Part shown: one piece after another, positions 18,408-27,294 of the stretch
How the letters are laid out: each line of letters begins with the position of its first letter
Position numbering within the stretch: the first letter of the stretch is position 1
Source: Comamonas fluminis
GTDB lineage: Bacteria > Pseudomonadota > Gammaproteobacteria > Burkholderiales > Burkholderiaceae_C
NCBI RefSeq assembly: GCF_019186805.1
Contig: NZ_CP066783.1
Coordinates: forward strand, 3,175,501-3,239,500
DNA: 64,000 nucleotides
Direction: 5' to 3'
The notes under the pieces: model-generated
Seen by the model: only the letters and a program-made list of their open reading frames with translations
What the model was told of the DNA's origin: nothing
The model's database searches: none
Program-made: the position numbers and the translations under genes

Positions 18408-19124
18408 TCAGGCTTGGCCGGTGCTGAGCCACTGCACTGATTGCAGCTGGCCGCGCAGAACAAGCATGTGATGGCGAACCAGCTTCTGCACCTGGGCTGG
18501 CAGAATTTCCTGATAGAGCGCCTCCGCGGCGCTCAGCCACTTCTGCAGTTTAGCCAACACGTCTTGGATGCTGACTGCTGGCGCGAACAAGGCAGAGTCT
18601 CGCCAGGCCTGGCGGGTACGCTCCAGCACCAGTAAAGCGCCTTTGGCGGTCTGCGGCTGGCTGGTCGGGTTGACTGGCAGGGCTTCAAGTTCATTGAGCA
18701 GCTTTTGTGAAACCTGGGCAAAGCGCTGCAGCGCTTCCGAGTGCATGCCGCCATGCCCGGTTGAGAGGTAGTTGCCGCAGCACTCTCGGAACTGACGCCC
18801 GGCCTCACGGGTCAGCGCCAGCTTTTTGCCTGCAGTCTGGCTCAGAAGATCCTGAAGATGAGGCTCAATCGCGCGCTCCCAGGCGGCTTTGACAGCGAGC
18901 TTGACCTGATTCCAGTCCAGCAGGCTGCTGCCGTGCTGCGCCAGCCATTGCTGATTCAGCTCGGGCTCGATGAGGTCAAAGTCAGCGTTCTGTGCTTGAC
19001 GGATCTGCGCTGTGTTCCAGCCCAGTTGATAGGCAGGGCTGTACTGATCGAAGCTTCGCCCCACCACGAAATAGGGCTCAAACCGGTATTGACGATGCCA
19101 GAATGCCTTTTCAGACTCAGGCAT
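18408..19124 (-). CDS. Conserved hypothetical protein
   Basis: I do not recognise a named family. The 238-residue product starts MPESEKAFWHRQYRFEPYF and continues with FDQYSPAYQLGWNTA, resembling a short motif (aromatic-rich, FDxYxPAYxxGW) that recurs in uncharacterised proteobacterial proteins. The rest is helical and Gln/Leu-rich with no membrane segment or signal peptide. A longer reading starts with TTG at 19235; neither start has a clear ribosome site. It lies downstream of ntrC and convergent with exonuclease III, 8 bp away. Confidence 0.6.
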   Translation of the reverse strand: MPESEKAFWHRQYRFEPYFVVGRSFDQYSPAYQLGWNTAQIRQAQNADFDLIEPELNQQWLAQHGSSLLDWNQVKLAVKAAWERAIEPHLQDLLSQTAGKKLALTREAGRQFRECCGNYLSTGHGGMHSEALQRFAQVSQKLLNELEALPVNPTSQPQTAKGALLVLERTRQAWRDSALFAPAVSIQDVLAKLQKWLSAAEALYQEILPAQVQKLVRHHMLVLRGQLQSVQWLSTGQA

Positions 19125-19352
19125 CGCCACACCGCTGTTCAGCACAGGCGTATATGCACCGGGCTGAGTGAGCAGCCGGTTCAAGCCGAATGGAGAGTGA
19201 AATGAGGATAAGAGAGGCACGGGGGACAACTGCAAATCATGGAAGCATTTGCAAATTATTGTCCTCCGGTGCTTTTTCGGGTCCTCAAAAACTGATGGTG
19301 CAGGTGTAGGAAAGTCTGATGGTCGCTTGTATGTAACGACTGACTTTTCTGC

Positions 19353-20885
19353 TCAATCAAACTCTTCGTTATCCAGCCCCAGCTCCTGCAATTTGCGCGT
19401 GATGGTGTTGCGGCCAATGCCCAGACGATTTGCAGCCTCCACACGCCGGCCATGCGTAGCCGCCAGCGCAGCGCGCAGAAGTTGCGCTTCAAATTTCTGC
19501 GACAGCTGATCCCAGACATCGTTATGCCCCTGTGCCAGCAGTTCCTGCGCTTGCTTGCCCAAGCCCTCAAGCCAGCCGCAGGGAATAGCGCTCTGCCCAG
19601 CCTCTGCAGACTCATGAGCCATAGCGCTGAAATCCTCTTCCAGCCGGGGAGCGGCACTGGCCACGGGCAGCGCCGCAGCAGGAGGCAGTTGCGCAGTCCC
19701 CGGCGGCGCAGCGCCCAGCACCTCTGGAGGCAAGTCTTTGAGTGCAATTTGCTGCGCTGGCGCCATGACGGTGAGCCAGTGGCAGATATTCTCCAGCTGG
19801 CGCACATTGCCCGGGAAGCTGAACGTCTGCAGCCTGTGCATGGCCTGACTGCTCATGCGCTTTGGCTCAACGCCCAGTTGCCGCGCACTTTGCTGCAGGA
19901 AATGCTGCGTGAGCATGGGCACGTCTTCCTTGCGTTCACGCAAGGCGGGCAAGCGCAGACGAATGACGTTCAGACGGTGAAACAAGTCTTCACGGAAAGC
20001 CCCGTCTTTAACGCGCTGCTCAAGATCCTGGTGCGTGGCGGCAATAACGCGCACATGGGCTTTGACGGCCTGATGGCCGCCCACCCGATAGAAATGCCCG
20101 TCGGAGAGCACACGCAGCAAACGCGTCTGCAACTCAAAAGGCATGTCGCCAATTTCATCCAGAAACAGCGTTCCGCCTTCGGCCTGTTCAAAGCGACCGC
20201 GTCGCTGCGTCTGGGCACCGGTGAAGGCGCCACGCTCGTGACCGAACAGCTCCGACTCCAGCAAGTCTTTGGGGATTGCTGCAGTATTGATAGCTACAAA
20301 CGGCCCACCTGCAACGGGAGAGTGCTTATGCAATGCTCGGGCCACCAATTCTTTGCCTGCCCCCGATTCACCGGTAATCAGCACAGTGACCTGGCTCTGA
20401 CTCAGGCGGCCAATCGCCCGAAACACATCCTGCATGGCGGGCGCCTGACCCAGCATTTCGGCCTGAACGGGGGTCTGGATATCGGCAACTTCCTCGCGCT
20501 GGCTTTCTTCCACCGCGCGGCGAATTAACTCCACCGCCTTCGGGACGTCAAACGGCTTGGGCAGATACTCAAAAGCTCCACGCTGGAAGGCAGAAACCGC
20601 GCTGTCCAGGTCGGAGTAGGCCGTCATGATGATCATGGGCAGGCCGGGCTGCTGCGCCCTCACCTGCTCCAGCAGCTCAAGGCCTGAGCCGCCGGGCATG
20701 CGAATATCGCTGACCAGCACCTGAGGCGCCTGACGCTGAGGATCCGTGCTGTCCACATCAGCCAGGGCCTTGAGAACATCGCGAGCCTGGGTAAAGCTGC
20801 GAATAGGCCAGCCCTCACGCCCCAGTGCTTTTTCCAGCACAAAGCGGATGGAAGGGTCGTCGTCCACAATCCAGATTGGCTTCAT
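19353..20885 (-). CDS. ntrC: Nitrogen regulation response regulator NtrC
   Basis: NtrC is the enhancer-binding activator of sigma-54 promoters under nitrogen limitation. The 510-residue product has three domains. The receiver has acidic residues DDD8-10 and phospho-acceptor D60 (VSDIRMPGG). The AAA+ domain carries Walker A GESGAGKE and the sigma-54 contact loop GAFTGA. The C-terminal Fis-type helix-turn-helix is [20 protein letters not shown]. It follows ntrB by about 50 bp, likely in one operon. The glnA promoter upstream of these genes has sites it could bind. Confidence 0.96.
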   Translation of the reverse strand: MKPIWIVDDDPSIRFVLEKALGREGWPIRSFTQARDVLKALADVDSTDPQRQAPQVLVSDIRMPGGSGLELLEQVRAQQPGLPMIIMTAYSDLDSAVSAFQRGAFEYLPKPFDVPKAVELIRRAVEESQREEVADIQTPVQAEMLGQAPAMQDVFRAIGRLSQSQVTVLITGESGAGKELVARALHKHSPVAGGPFVAINTAAIPKDLLESELFGHERGAFTGAQTQRRGRFEQAEGGTLFLDEIGDMPFELQTRLLRVLSDGHFYRVGGHQAVKAHVRVIAATHQDLEQRVKDGAFREDLFHRLNVIRLRLPALRERKEDVPMLTQHFLQQSARQLGVEPKRMSSQAMHRLQTFSFPGNVRQLENICHWLTVMAPAQQIALKDLPPEVLGAAPPGTAQLPPAAALPVASAAPRLEEDFSAMAHESAEAGQSAIPCGWLEGLGKQAQELLAQGHNDVWDQLSQKFEAQLLRAALAATHGRRVEAANRLGIGRNTITRKLQELGLDNEEFD

Positions 20886-20933
20886 TGCTGTTGCATCCTT
20901 CCCTTCTTCGTCTGATAAATGATGTCAGGCGGC

Positions 20934-22043
20934 TTATGGCAGGGGAATCAGAATTCGAAAATCTGTTCTGCCGGGTTGGCTGTCGCACTCGATCAGACCA
21001 TGGTGGCGCTGAACAAAGGTCTGCGCCAGAGTCAGCCCCAAACCGGAGCCCCCGTCCCTGCCGGACACCAAGGGATAGAAGATTCTTTCCTTGATGGCAT
21101 CGGGCACGCCTGGACCGTTGTCAATGACATGCAATTCCAATGCCAGTCTGTAACGCTGGCGTCCCAGGGTGACTTGTCGCGCCACCCGTGTGCGCAAAAT
21201 GATCTCGGCATCGCCCGCCGCAATTCGCAGGTTCATGGCCTGAGCTGCGTTCTGCACGATATTGAGCAAGGCCTGAATGAGCTGCGCGCCATCGCCGCGA
21301 AACTCAGGAATCGAGATGTCGTAGTCACGCGTGATCTTCAGTCCCTGCGGATACTCGATCAGCACCAGCGAACGCACGCGCTCGCAGACTTCATGAATAT
21401 TGACGTCGCCCACTTCGTGGGGGTGACGATGGGGTGCCAGCAGGCGATCAACCAGTGCCTGCAGGCGATCGGCCTCATGAACAATGACAGTGGTGTATTC
21501 GCGCAGCTCTGGCGTTGCCAGATCCATCTGCAGCAGCTGAGCCGCACCACGAATGCCCCCCAGAGGGTTCTTGATTTCATGGGCAAGATTACGAATCAGC
21601 TCTTTATTGGCCTGTGCCTGCTCGCGAATGCGCTCCTCACGGTCCTGGCGGGCCTGCTGCTCCAGCGGCCACATCTCCACCATCACATGGCCCAGTTGCT
21701 CTACCAGCGAGACGGTGACATGCACGGGCAAGGATTCCTGCCCCAGCCGAAGCAAGGCAGCCTCAAAGCGCAAGGCAGCAAAGTCATTGGAGCGGGCACC
21801 GCTCAAGGCCTTGTCCAGCAAGGCTGGCTCTGAGAAGCACACCGCAAACTCTGTGGCCTCCATGGTGCGGCGCGACTGACCCAGCGCGTTTTCCAGCGCG
21901 GCATTGACAAAGCACACCACGCCCTGGGTATCAAGCACGGCAATCAGCGTGCACAGCCAGTCAAGAGACTGAAAACTCTGACTTTGACTGGTGTTTCTGG
22001 TAGCCGGGAAGTCCTCGGATAAAGGGGCTGCAAATGCGTTCAT
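20934..22043 (-). CDS. ntrB: Nitrogen regulation sensor kinase NtrB
   Basis: NtrB phosphorylates or dephosphorylates NtrC depending on the PII protein. The 369-residue cytoplasmic kinase has an N-terminal PAS-like domain (about residues 25-130), the phospho-accepting histidine motif AHEIKNPLGGIRGAAQLL, and the ATPase N, G1 and G2 boxes (NIVQNAAQAM, DNGPGVPD, GGSGLGLTLAQ). No membrane segment is present, as expected. It lies between a small exported protein gene and ntrC on the same strand. Confidence 0.95.
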   Translation of the reverse strand: MNAFAAPLSEDFPATRNTSQSQSFQSLDWLCTLIAVLDTQGVVCFVNAALENALGQSRRTMEATEFAVCFSEPALLDKALSGARSNDFAALRFEAALLRLGQESLPVHVTVSLVEQLGHVMVEMWPLEQQARQDREERIREQAQANKELIRNLAHEIKNPLGGIRGAAQLLQMDLATPELREYTTVIVHEADRLQALVDRLLAPHRHPHEVGDVNIHEVCERVRSLVLIEYPQGLKITRDYDISIPEFRGDGAQLIQALLNIVQNAAQAMNLRIAAGDAEIILRTRVARQVTLGRQRYRLALELHVIDNGPGVPDAIKERIFYPLVSGRDGGSGLGLTLAQTFVQRHHGLIECDSQPGRTDFRILIPLP

Positions 22044-22082
22044 GAGACAAAAAACCGGTGAAGCAGCCCCTGCACGACTGCG

Positions 22083-22604
22083 TTAATTGGCAGGCAGACG
22101 ATCCAGCTCCCGGCGAATACCAGCCACATCGCTTTCCTGGCGGGCGATATCGGCCTTGAGCTTTTCTACGCGCTCTGGGTAGCCCTGCGGGTTACGCAGC
22201 TCCAGCGCCGTGCGCACGGGATTGCCATCGTTGTATTCGGCACGCAAGGTGTTGAGCCGGCTTTGCGCCTTGTTCAGCTCGGACTGCAAAATCGCCCGGG
22301 CATCAGAGTCACGGGCTTTCTGGGCAGGATTGTCGCTGCGCACTGGCGCGGGACTTGAGGACGCAGGCGCAGCTGGCTTGGCCTTGGGCGCTGTTGCAGC
22401 CGCGCTGCCACCCGTGCTGCTGCCCCCAGATGGACGGGTGCCGTGAATCACGGTTACCCCACCGCCATCTACCGGCTTGCAACCTTTTGCCTTGGCTTGT
22501 GAAACATTGTTGGTGTATTCATTTCCGCAACGGTAGATCACATCCTGCGACCAAGCAGCAGCACCCACGGTCATCAGCAATGGCAACACTAAAAACTTCT
22601 TCAT
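22083..22604 (-). CDS. Exported DUF4124-like protein
   Basis: This 173-residue protein has a clear signal peptide (MKKFLVLPLLMTVGAAAWSQ). A short domain follows with the pattern VIYRCGNEYTNNVSQAKAKGC, like the DUF4124 family, whose two cysteines probably form a disulfide. Next come a Ser/Gly/Ala/Pro-rich linker and a C-terminal coiled coil (about residues 100-170). The function is unknown. A strong Shine-Dalgarno (GAGAGGAG) supports the start. It sits 39 bp upstream of ntrB, downstream of the glnA terminator. Confidence 0.75.
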   Translation of the reverse strand: MKKFLVLPLLMTVGAAAWSQDVIYRCGNEYTNNVSQAKAKGCKPVDGGGVTVIHGTRPSGGSSTGGSAAATAPKAKPAAPASSSPAPVRSDNPAQKARDSDARAILQSELNKAQSRLNTLRAEYNDGNPVRTALELRNPQGYPERVEKLKADIARQESDVAGIRRELDRLPAN

Positions 22605-22744
22605 TGGCTCCTCTCAGGCAGACTGCGACTGCTTGACTGCAATGGAGTGAGTATCGCTCCAAGCGCATTGCGTTGTCGTCATTTCTTGGTATCACCTGAG
22701 ACCGATAGGTTCCCTGACCCAGCCAGGTCAACCGCTGGTGCAAT

Positions 22745-22771
22745 AAAAAAGGCGGCCAGGCCGCCTTTTTG
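22745..22771. terminator. Rho-independent terminator after glnA
   Basis: GGCGGCC-AGG-CCGCC flanked by A and T runs forms a symmetrical stem. On the minus strand it follows the glnA stop at 22783 and would end that transcript before the downstream 22083-22604 gene. Confidence 0.85.
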
Positions 22772-22782
22772 AGTCTTTCGCC

Positions 22783-24198
22783 TTACAGCGAGAAGTACAT
22801 GTCGTATTCGACAGGGTGCACCGACTGGCGGTAGCGAGTGACTTCGCCCATCTTCAGTTCGATGTAGGCGTCGATCATCGCATCGGAGAACACACCACCC
22901 TTGGTCAGGAAGGCGCGGTCGGCATCCAGAGCTTCCAGGGCCTGATCCAGGCTGTGGCAGACGGTAGGCACCAGCTTGTCTTCTTCGGGAGGCAGGTGGT
23001 ACAGATCCTTGGTGGCAGCTTCGCCAGGATGGATCTTGTTTTCCACACCGTCCAGACCCGCCATCAACAGAGCCGCAAAGCCCAGGTAAGGGTTCATCAG
23101 TGGATCGGGGAAGCGAGCTTCCACACGACGAGCCTTGGGGTTGCTCACGTAAGGAATACGGATGGAAGCGGAGCGATTCTTGGCCGAGTAAGCCAGCTTC
23201 ACAGGCGCTTCAAAGCCGGGAACCAGACGCTTGTAGCTGTTGGTGCCAGGGTTGGTGATGGCGTTCAGGGCACGGGCGTGCTTGATGATGCCGCCGATGT
23301 AGTACAGCGCGAAGTCAGACAGGCCAGCATAGCCGTCGCCTGCGAACAGGTTCTTGCCATCCTTCCACACGGACTGGTGCACGTGCATGCCGGAGCCGTT
23401 GTCACCAGCGTAGGGCTTGGGCATGAAGGTTGCCGTCTTGCCGTACGTGTTGGCCACGTTCCAGATGATGTATTTTTGCAGCTGGGTCCAGTCAGCGCGC
23501 TCGACCAGTGTCGAGAAGCGTGTGCCGATTTCGTTCTGGCCAGCGCCCGCCACTTCGTGATGGAACACTTCGACAGGAATGCCAACGGCTTCCAGCAGCA
23601 GGGACATTTCAGCGCGCATGTCTTGCGTGCTGTCGACGGGAGGCACGGGGAAGTAGCCGCCCTTGTTACGGGGACGGTGGCCACGGTTGCCCGTTTCAAA
23701 CTTGGTGCCGGTGTTCCAGGGCGCTTCGTATTCTTCGATTTCGAAGAAGGGGTTCTGAGGCTCGGTACCCCAGCGCACGCCGTCGAAGATGAAGAATTCG
23801 GGTTCTGGTCCGAAGTAAGCGGTATCGCCCAGGCCGGAAGCCTTCAGATAGGCTTCTGCGCGCTTGGCGATAGAGCGGGGATCGCGGTCATAGGCCTTGC
23901 CATCGCTGGGCTCGATCACATCGCACTGCAGAATCAGTGTGGTCTCTTCAAAGAAGGGATCGATATTGGCTGTATTGGGATCAGGAACCAGCTGCATGTC
24001 CGAGGCTTCGATGCCCTTCCAGCCTGCCACGGAAGAACCGTCGAAAGCATGGCCCGAGGTGAACTTGTCCTCGTCGAAGTGCGACACAGGCACTGTCACG
24101 TGCTGTTCCTTGCCGCGGGTATCGGTAAAGCGCAGGTCCACGAACTTGACCTCGTTGTCCTGCACCATCTGCATCACGTCTGCAACGGTCTTCGCCAT
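22783..24198 (-). CDS. glnA: Glutamine synthetase, type I
   Basis: It makes glutamine from glutamate, ammonia and ATP. The 471-residue product has the expected length and motifs: [12 protein letters not shown] near residue 53, the metal/ATP region [28 protein letters not shown], and DLYHLPPEE near residue 400, the tyrosine site adenylylated by GlnE. So both post-translational control and transcriptional control by NtrC are likely. AGGAGA precedes the ATG. The ntrB and ntrC genes follow after a terminator and one small gene, the usual glnA-ntrB-ntrC neighbourhood. Confidence 0.98.
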   Translation of the reverse strand: MAKTVADVMQMVQDNEVKFVDLRFTDTRGKEQHVTVPVSHFDEDKFTSGHAFDGSSVAGWKGIEASDMQLVPDPNTANIDPFFEETTLILQCDVIEPSDGKAYDRDPRSIAKRAEAYLKASGLGDTAYFGPEPEFFIFDGVRWGTEPQNPFFEIEEYEAPWNTGTKFETGNRGHRPRNKGGYFPVPPVDSTQDMRAEMSLLLEAVGIPVEVFHHEVAGAGQNEIGTRFSTLVERADWTQLQKYIIWNVANTYGKTATFMPKPYAGDNGSGMHVHQSVWKDGKNLFAGDGYAGLSDFALYYIGGIIKHARALNAITNPGTNSYKRLVPGFEAPVKLAYSAKNRSASIRIPYVSNPKARRVEARFPDPLMNPYLGFAALLMAGLDGVENKIHPGEAATKDLYHLPPEEDKLVPTVCHSLDQALEALDADRAFLTKGGVFSDAMIDAYIELKMGEVTRYRQSVHPVEYDMYFSL

Positions 24199-24248
24199 CA
24201 GATCTCTCCTGCCAAATTTGGCTGATCAAAAAAGGATAAATAGTACTA

Positions 24249-24265
24249 AGCAGTTTGCGTGCCAA
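24249..24265 (-). promoter_or_regulatory. Sigma-54 promoter of glnA
   Basis: The minus strand reads TTGGCACGCAAACTGCT. It has the full -24 element (TTGGCACG) and a -12 TGC at correct spacing, with 15 of 17 positions fitting the sigma-54 consensus. Transcription would start near 24237, leaving a leader of about 40 nt before glnA. Confidence 0.8.
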
Positions 24266-24424
24266 CTTGCCAACACGCTGCATCAAGATGCCTGAGTTCA
24301 AGGCAAAGCCATGAATCCATAAGCATATTCAGGGCAAGCATATAAGACAGCCACGCAATTTGGGGCGCCTGAGAAGGCTCCAAAGCGGTGCATATTGTCG
24401 CACCGCAAGATGGCTTTGCCAAAA

Positions 24425-24464
24425 CGCACTATTTTGGTGAATTCTTATGCACCAAAATAGTGCC
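24425..24464 (-). promoter_or_regulatory. Two NtrC-type enhancer sites upstream of glnA
   Basis: Two 17-bp dyads fit the NtrC consensus TGCACCA-N3-TGGTGCA. On the minus strand these are GGCACTATTTTGGTGCA (24448-24464, 15/17) and TTCACCAAAATAGTGCG (24425-24441, 14/17). Their centres are 23 bp apart, about two helical turns, and lie roughly 195 and 220 bp upstream of the predicted start. A further half site TTGGTGCA is at 24484-24491. Confidence 0.75.
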
Positions 24465-24497
24465 AATAAATAAAAGCGCCTGTTTGGTGCATGCTGG

Positions 24498-25376
24498 CTA
24501 CAGCGCAGAAGAAGCACTACCGGCCATGCCCGGGGCAAAGGGAACTTGTGCAGAGGGCTCCCCCGGCCCCTGCTGGCCACGCTGCTGCGCCAGTGCTGCC
24601 AGACAGAAGTGGGCAAACCACAATGCCGAGAACGCGAACACCAGCGCATAAATCCAGATGGCAATGGGAATCAGAATCCAGAATGCCGCCAGGAACACCA
24701 GCCCCGAGACCCAGACAATGCCCGGGGCCATGCCCAGATAGCCGCAGATGACGCCCATCAGAATCAGCGACAGTCGGTGGCGTACAAACAGGCTGCGTCG
24801 CTCTTCCTTGCTGGCGTGATCTGCCAGCGCATCGAAGGCCATGACACGGTATGTGAGCCAGCCCCAGATCAGCGGCGTCACCACCAGCATCAGGGGCGGA
24901 AAGACCCACAGAGGCAGGGTGACGATCAAGGCCAGCAGCGCAATGGCCGTGGAGCCACCGGACCAGAGTACGCTGGCCACGAAAGAACCGCCATGCTTTT
25001 TCTCCATCTGGGGAAAACGCTTCTGCGCCACCAGATCAGTCAGCACAGGCGCCATGAACAGCCCCACCAGCATGAGCACCAGCACCACCAGCACTGGCGT
25101 AGCCCCAAGCACGACCAGAATGGATGCAACAACCTCTGAAGCATAGCCAACGCCATGGGACTGGAACCACAGCCAGACGGTGTGCAGCCACCCCACGCCA
25201 TCCAGCAGGCTTTGAACCTTGAGCACGGCATCGGCCCAGAACAAGTAACCCAGCCCCCAGGACAGAAGCGCCATCAGGAGCAAGGGGAACAGGGACCACG
25301 CAATCACCCGCTTATGCAGGCAATACGCCAGTGCACGCCAGAAAGAGTCGAGTAGCAAGCTCATGCTGGCAAGCAT
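24498..25376 (-). CDS. EI24-domain (CysZ-like) membrane protein
   Basis: This polytopic membrane protein of about 292 residues resembles the EI24/CysZ family. Hydrophobic segments run from about residue 20 (VIAWSLFPLLLMALLSWGLG) to the C-terminus. The family hallmark MAPVLTDLVAQKRFP and the aromatic/Pro-rich GWLTYRVMAFDALADHA are present. CysZ imports sulfate in E. coli, but that role cannot be transferred with confidence. I choose ATG 25376, just after the upstream gene's stop; the longer 25427 start would overlap that gene. Confidence 0.75.
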   Translation of the reverse strand: MLASMSLLLDSFWRALAYCLHKRVIAWSLFPLLLMALLSWGLGYLFWADAVLKVQSLLDGVGWLHTVWLWFQSHGVGYASEVVASILVVLGATPVLVVLVLMLVGLFMAPVLTDLVAQKRFPQMEKKHGGSFVASVLWSGGSTAIALLALIVTLPLWVFPPLMLVVTPLIWGWLTYRVMAFDALADHASKEERRSLFVRHRLSLILMGVICGYLGMAPGIVWVSGLVFLAAFWILIPIAIWIYALVFAFSALWFAHFCLAALAQQRGQQGPGEPSAQVPFAPGMAGSASSAL

Positions 25377-25390
25377 ACTCAAGGATTGAT

Positions 25391-26371
25391 TTATGCGCGA
25401 CCCATCAATCGTAGGACGGCTCGCCATTGTTGCGCCCAGAACCCACGGCCGTAATCCCGCAATTGACCTTGTGCGTTGGGCTGCACCTGATCGCGAATCC
25501 CTGTGGGGTCGTAGCGCAGATCAAAGTTGGCCGTGCCAAACAACATATCCCACCAGGGCAGCAGCACGCCAAAGTTGTTGCCATGCACTTTCTTGTTGCG
25601 CACTGGCGCCAGAGGTTCATGACCAATGCCAATGGCATGGTGACGACGGTGAAAGCGCGGGCTGATCCACAGGCGCTCGCCCAGTTTGCCAAACCAGATG
25701 CGGACATTGGCGTGCTGAAAGCTCTCGCTGAGCTGGGTCAATGCCACGATGGCCACAAACTGCCCGGGTGCCACACCAATTGCCTGCGCCACCAGCACGA
25801 TGATGGCGTCGTGAATCACGCTGTCGAGCAAGTGGTTGCGGTTATCGCTCCACACCGTCATCTGGCGCTGCGAGTGGTGCACGGCATGCAGCTTCCACCA
25901 CCAGGTCAAGCCATGCTGACCGCGGTGAATCCAGTACTCCACCAGATCGAAAACGATCAGATAGAGCACCAGGCTGACCCAGGCGTTGTCCGTCACACCC
26001 GGCCAGATATCGTCCAGGTGAAAACCGGGCAGACCCCAGACATGGAGCTGGCCCATGAGGGCATCCCACATCGGATCCACAGTGAAAAACAGGGCCAGCC
26101 GGAACAGGCCCAGCCGGTGAATCAGGGTGTAGAGAATGTCCACACGAATGGCCTGACGGTCCACCACGGGCTCCACCGGCTTCCAGCGCTGCAGGGGCAC
26201 GATGACAGCGATCATGACTGCAATCTCCAGCAGCCCCACCAGCAGCCAGCCTGTGGCTGTATAGCCGTCTTCAAGCAGATTGGCCATACCGAAATGGAAC
26301 AAGAAAGGCTGCACCACGCCTTCAAACAGGCGCTGCTGCGCATCCGCAAAAGTCTGAACCAACCACTCCAC
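25391..26371 (-). CDS. Sterol desaturase / fatty acid hydroxylase family protein
   Basis: A di-iron membrane oxygenase of 326 residues. The three histidine clusters that bind the iron pair are visible: HRGQH, HAVHHS and HRRHH, between about residues 150 and 245, within several hydrophobic segments. The natural substrate is unknown; bacterial relatives act on lipids such as ornithine lipids or carotenoids. It lies between the EI24 protein and the polysaccharide deacetylase on the same strand with short gaps, suggesting co-transcription. Confidence 0.85.
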   Translation of the reverse strand: MEWLVQTFADAQQRLFEGVVQPFLFHFGMANLLEDGYTATGWLLVGLLEIAVMIAVIVPLQRWKPVEPVVDRQAIRVDILYTLIHRLGLFRLALFFTVDPMWDALMGQLHVWGLPGFHLDDIWPGVTDNAWVSLVLYLIVFDLVEYWIHRGQHGLTWWWKLHAVHHSQRQMTVWSDNRNHLLDSVIHDAIIVLVAQAIGVAPGQFVAIVALTQLSESFQHANVRIWFGKLGERLWISPRFHRRHHAIGIGHEPLAPVRNKKVHGNNFGVLLPWWDMLFGTANFDLRYDPTGIRDQVQPNAQGQLRDYGRGFWAQQWRAVLRLMGRA

Positions 26372-26392
26372 AACTCACTCCTCGTGCCGCAC

Positions 26393-27220
26393 TCAGCGGT
26401 GCTGTGCAATCCAGCCCTGATAGGCCGGGTGCTCGGCCAGCGTACGGAAACAGAAACCCTGATCCAGCAGACCCACAATCAAAGGCTCAAGCACCGCCGG
26501 TGCCCAGGGGTCCTGACGTGACCAGATGCCTAGATGGGCCAGCAAGATATCGCCGCTGCGGATATTTTTCAGCGCCTGACTCAGCAGCCGCGCATTGGGA
26601 TATTTATCGCTGGGCAGTTCATCGCCCAAAAAGCCCGCAGGCGCCCAGCCCACGTACTGATAACCGCCCTGCTGGGCTGCTGCGATCAATGCTGGTGATG
26701 TCTTGCCACCCGGGGCACGGTACAGCGGCAAAGGCTTGTGCCCGGTTATTTGCTGCAGGCGACGCGCAGAGCGTGCAACTTCCTCACGGTACTCATCGGC
26801 AGACACCACAAAGCTCTGGCCCTCACGCGGCCCGGCCGATGGCTTGACCTTGAAATGCGTGACCTGCCCTGTGTCCTTGTCCCGGATATCGGCCTGCCAG
26901 TACATATGGTCGTAGGTGTGAGAAGCCAACTGGTGCCCCTCGTCCGCCCGGGCCTTCCACCAGGGCGCCCAGAAATCACCCAGACTGGTGCCGCCCTCTT
27001 TCGCCGCCTCATTGGCGGCAAAAAAGGTTACCGGCACTTTGTGCTTTTGCAGCACCTGAGCCACCAGTTGGGCAATGCCCATGTGCCCGGTGTCAAAAGT
27101 CAGGTAAACCAGCTTGGAGCAAGCGCCTGCAGCTATGGTTTTAGAAGTACCCACCGCAGCCGCTGCAAGGCCTGGCAATGCGGCTGCAGTACCAGCCAGC
27201 ATGAATTGACGTCTTAGCAT
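26393..27220 (-). CDS. Exported polysaccharide deacetylase family protein
   Basis: A 275-residue protein with an RR-containing signal sequence (MLRRQFMLAGTAAALPGLAAA), possibly Tat-dependent, and a NodB homology domain. Motif 1 reads TFDTGH at residues 41-46, where TFDDGP is usual, so the second Asp, a metal ligand, is replaced by Thr. Motif 2 (SHTYDH) keeps both metal-binding histidines, and YRAPGGK matches motif 3. Deacetylation of a cell-wall or surface glycan is likely but activity may be altered. It is 21 bp upstream of the sterol desaturase gene. Confidence 0.8.
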   Translation of the reverse strand: MLRRQFMLAGTAAALPGLAAAAVGTSKTIAAGACSKLVYLTFDTGHMGIAQLVAQVLQKHKVPVTFFAANEAAKEGGTSLGDFWAPWWKARADEGHQLASHTYDHMYWQADIRDKDTGQVTHFKVKPSAGPREGQSFVVSADEYREEVARSARRLQQITGHKPLPLYRAPGGKTSPALIAAAQQGGYQYVGWAPAGFLGDELPSDKYPNARLLSQALKNIRSGDILLAHLGIWSRQDPWAPAVLEPLIVGLLDQGFCFRTLAEHPAYQGWIAQHR

Positions 27221-27294
27221 CCACCCTCCTTGAGGTGGTCAATACACAGTCTGAAAGACTCTTGCTCACGGCAATGGTTCCGTGAGCAGGCAGG

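Noticed and set aside
22816..24225. A 469-codon plus-strand frame opposite glnA
   Set aside because: It mirrors glnA, whose minus-strand product is an unmistakable glutamine synthetase.
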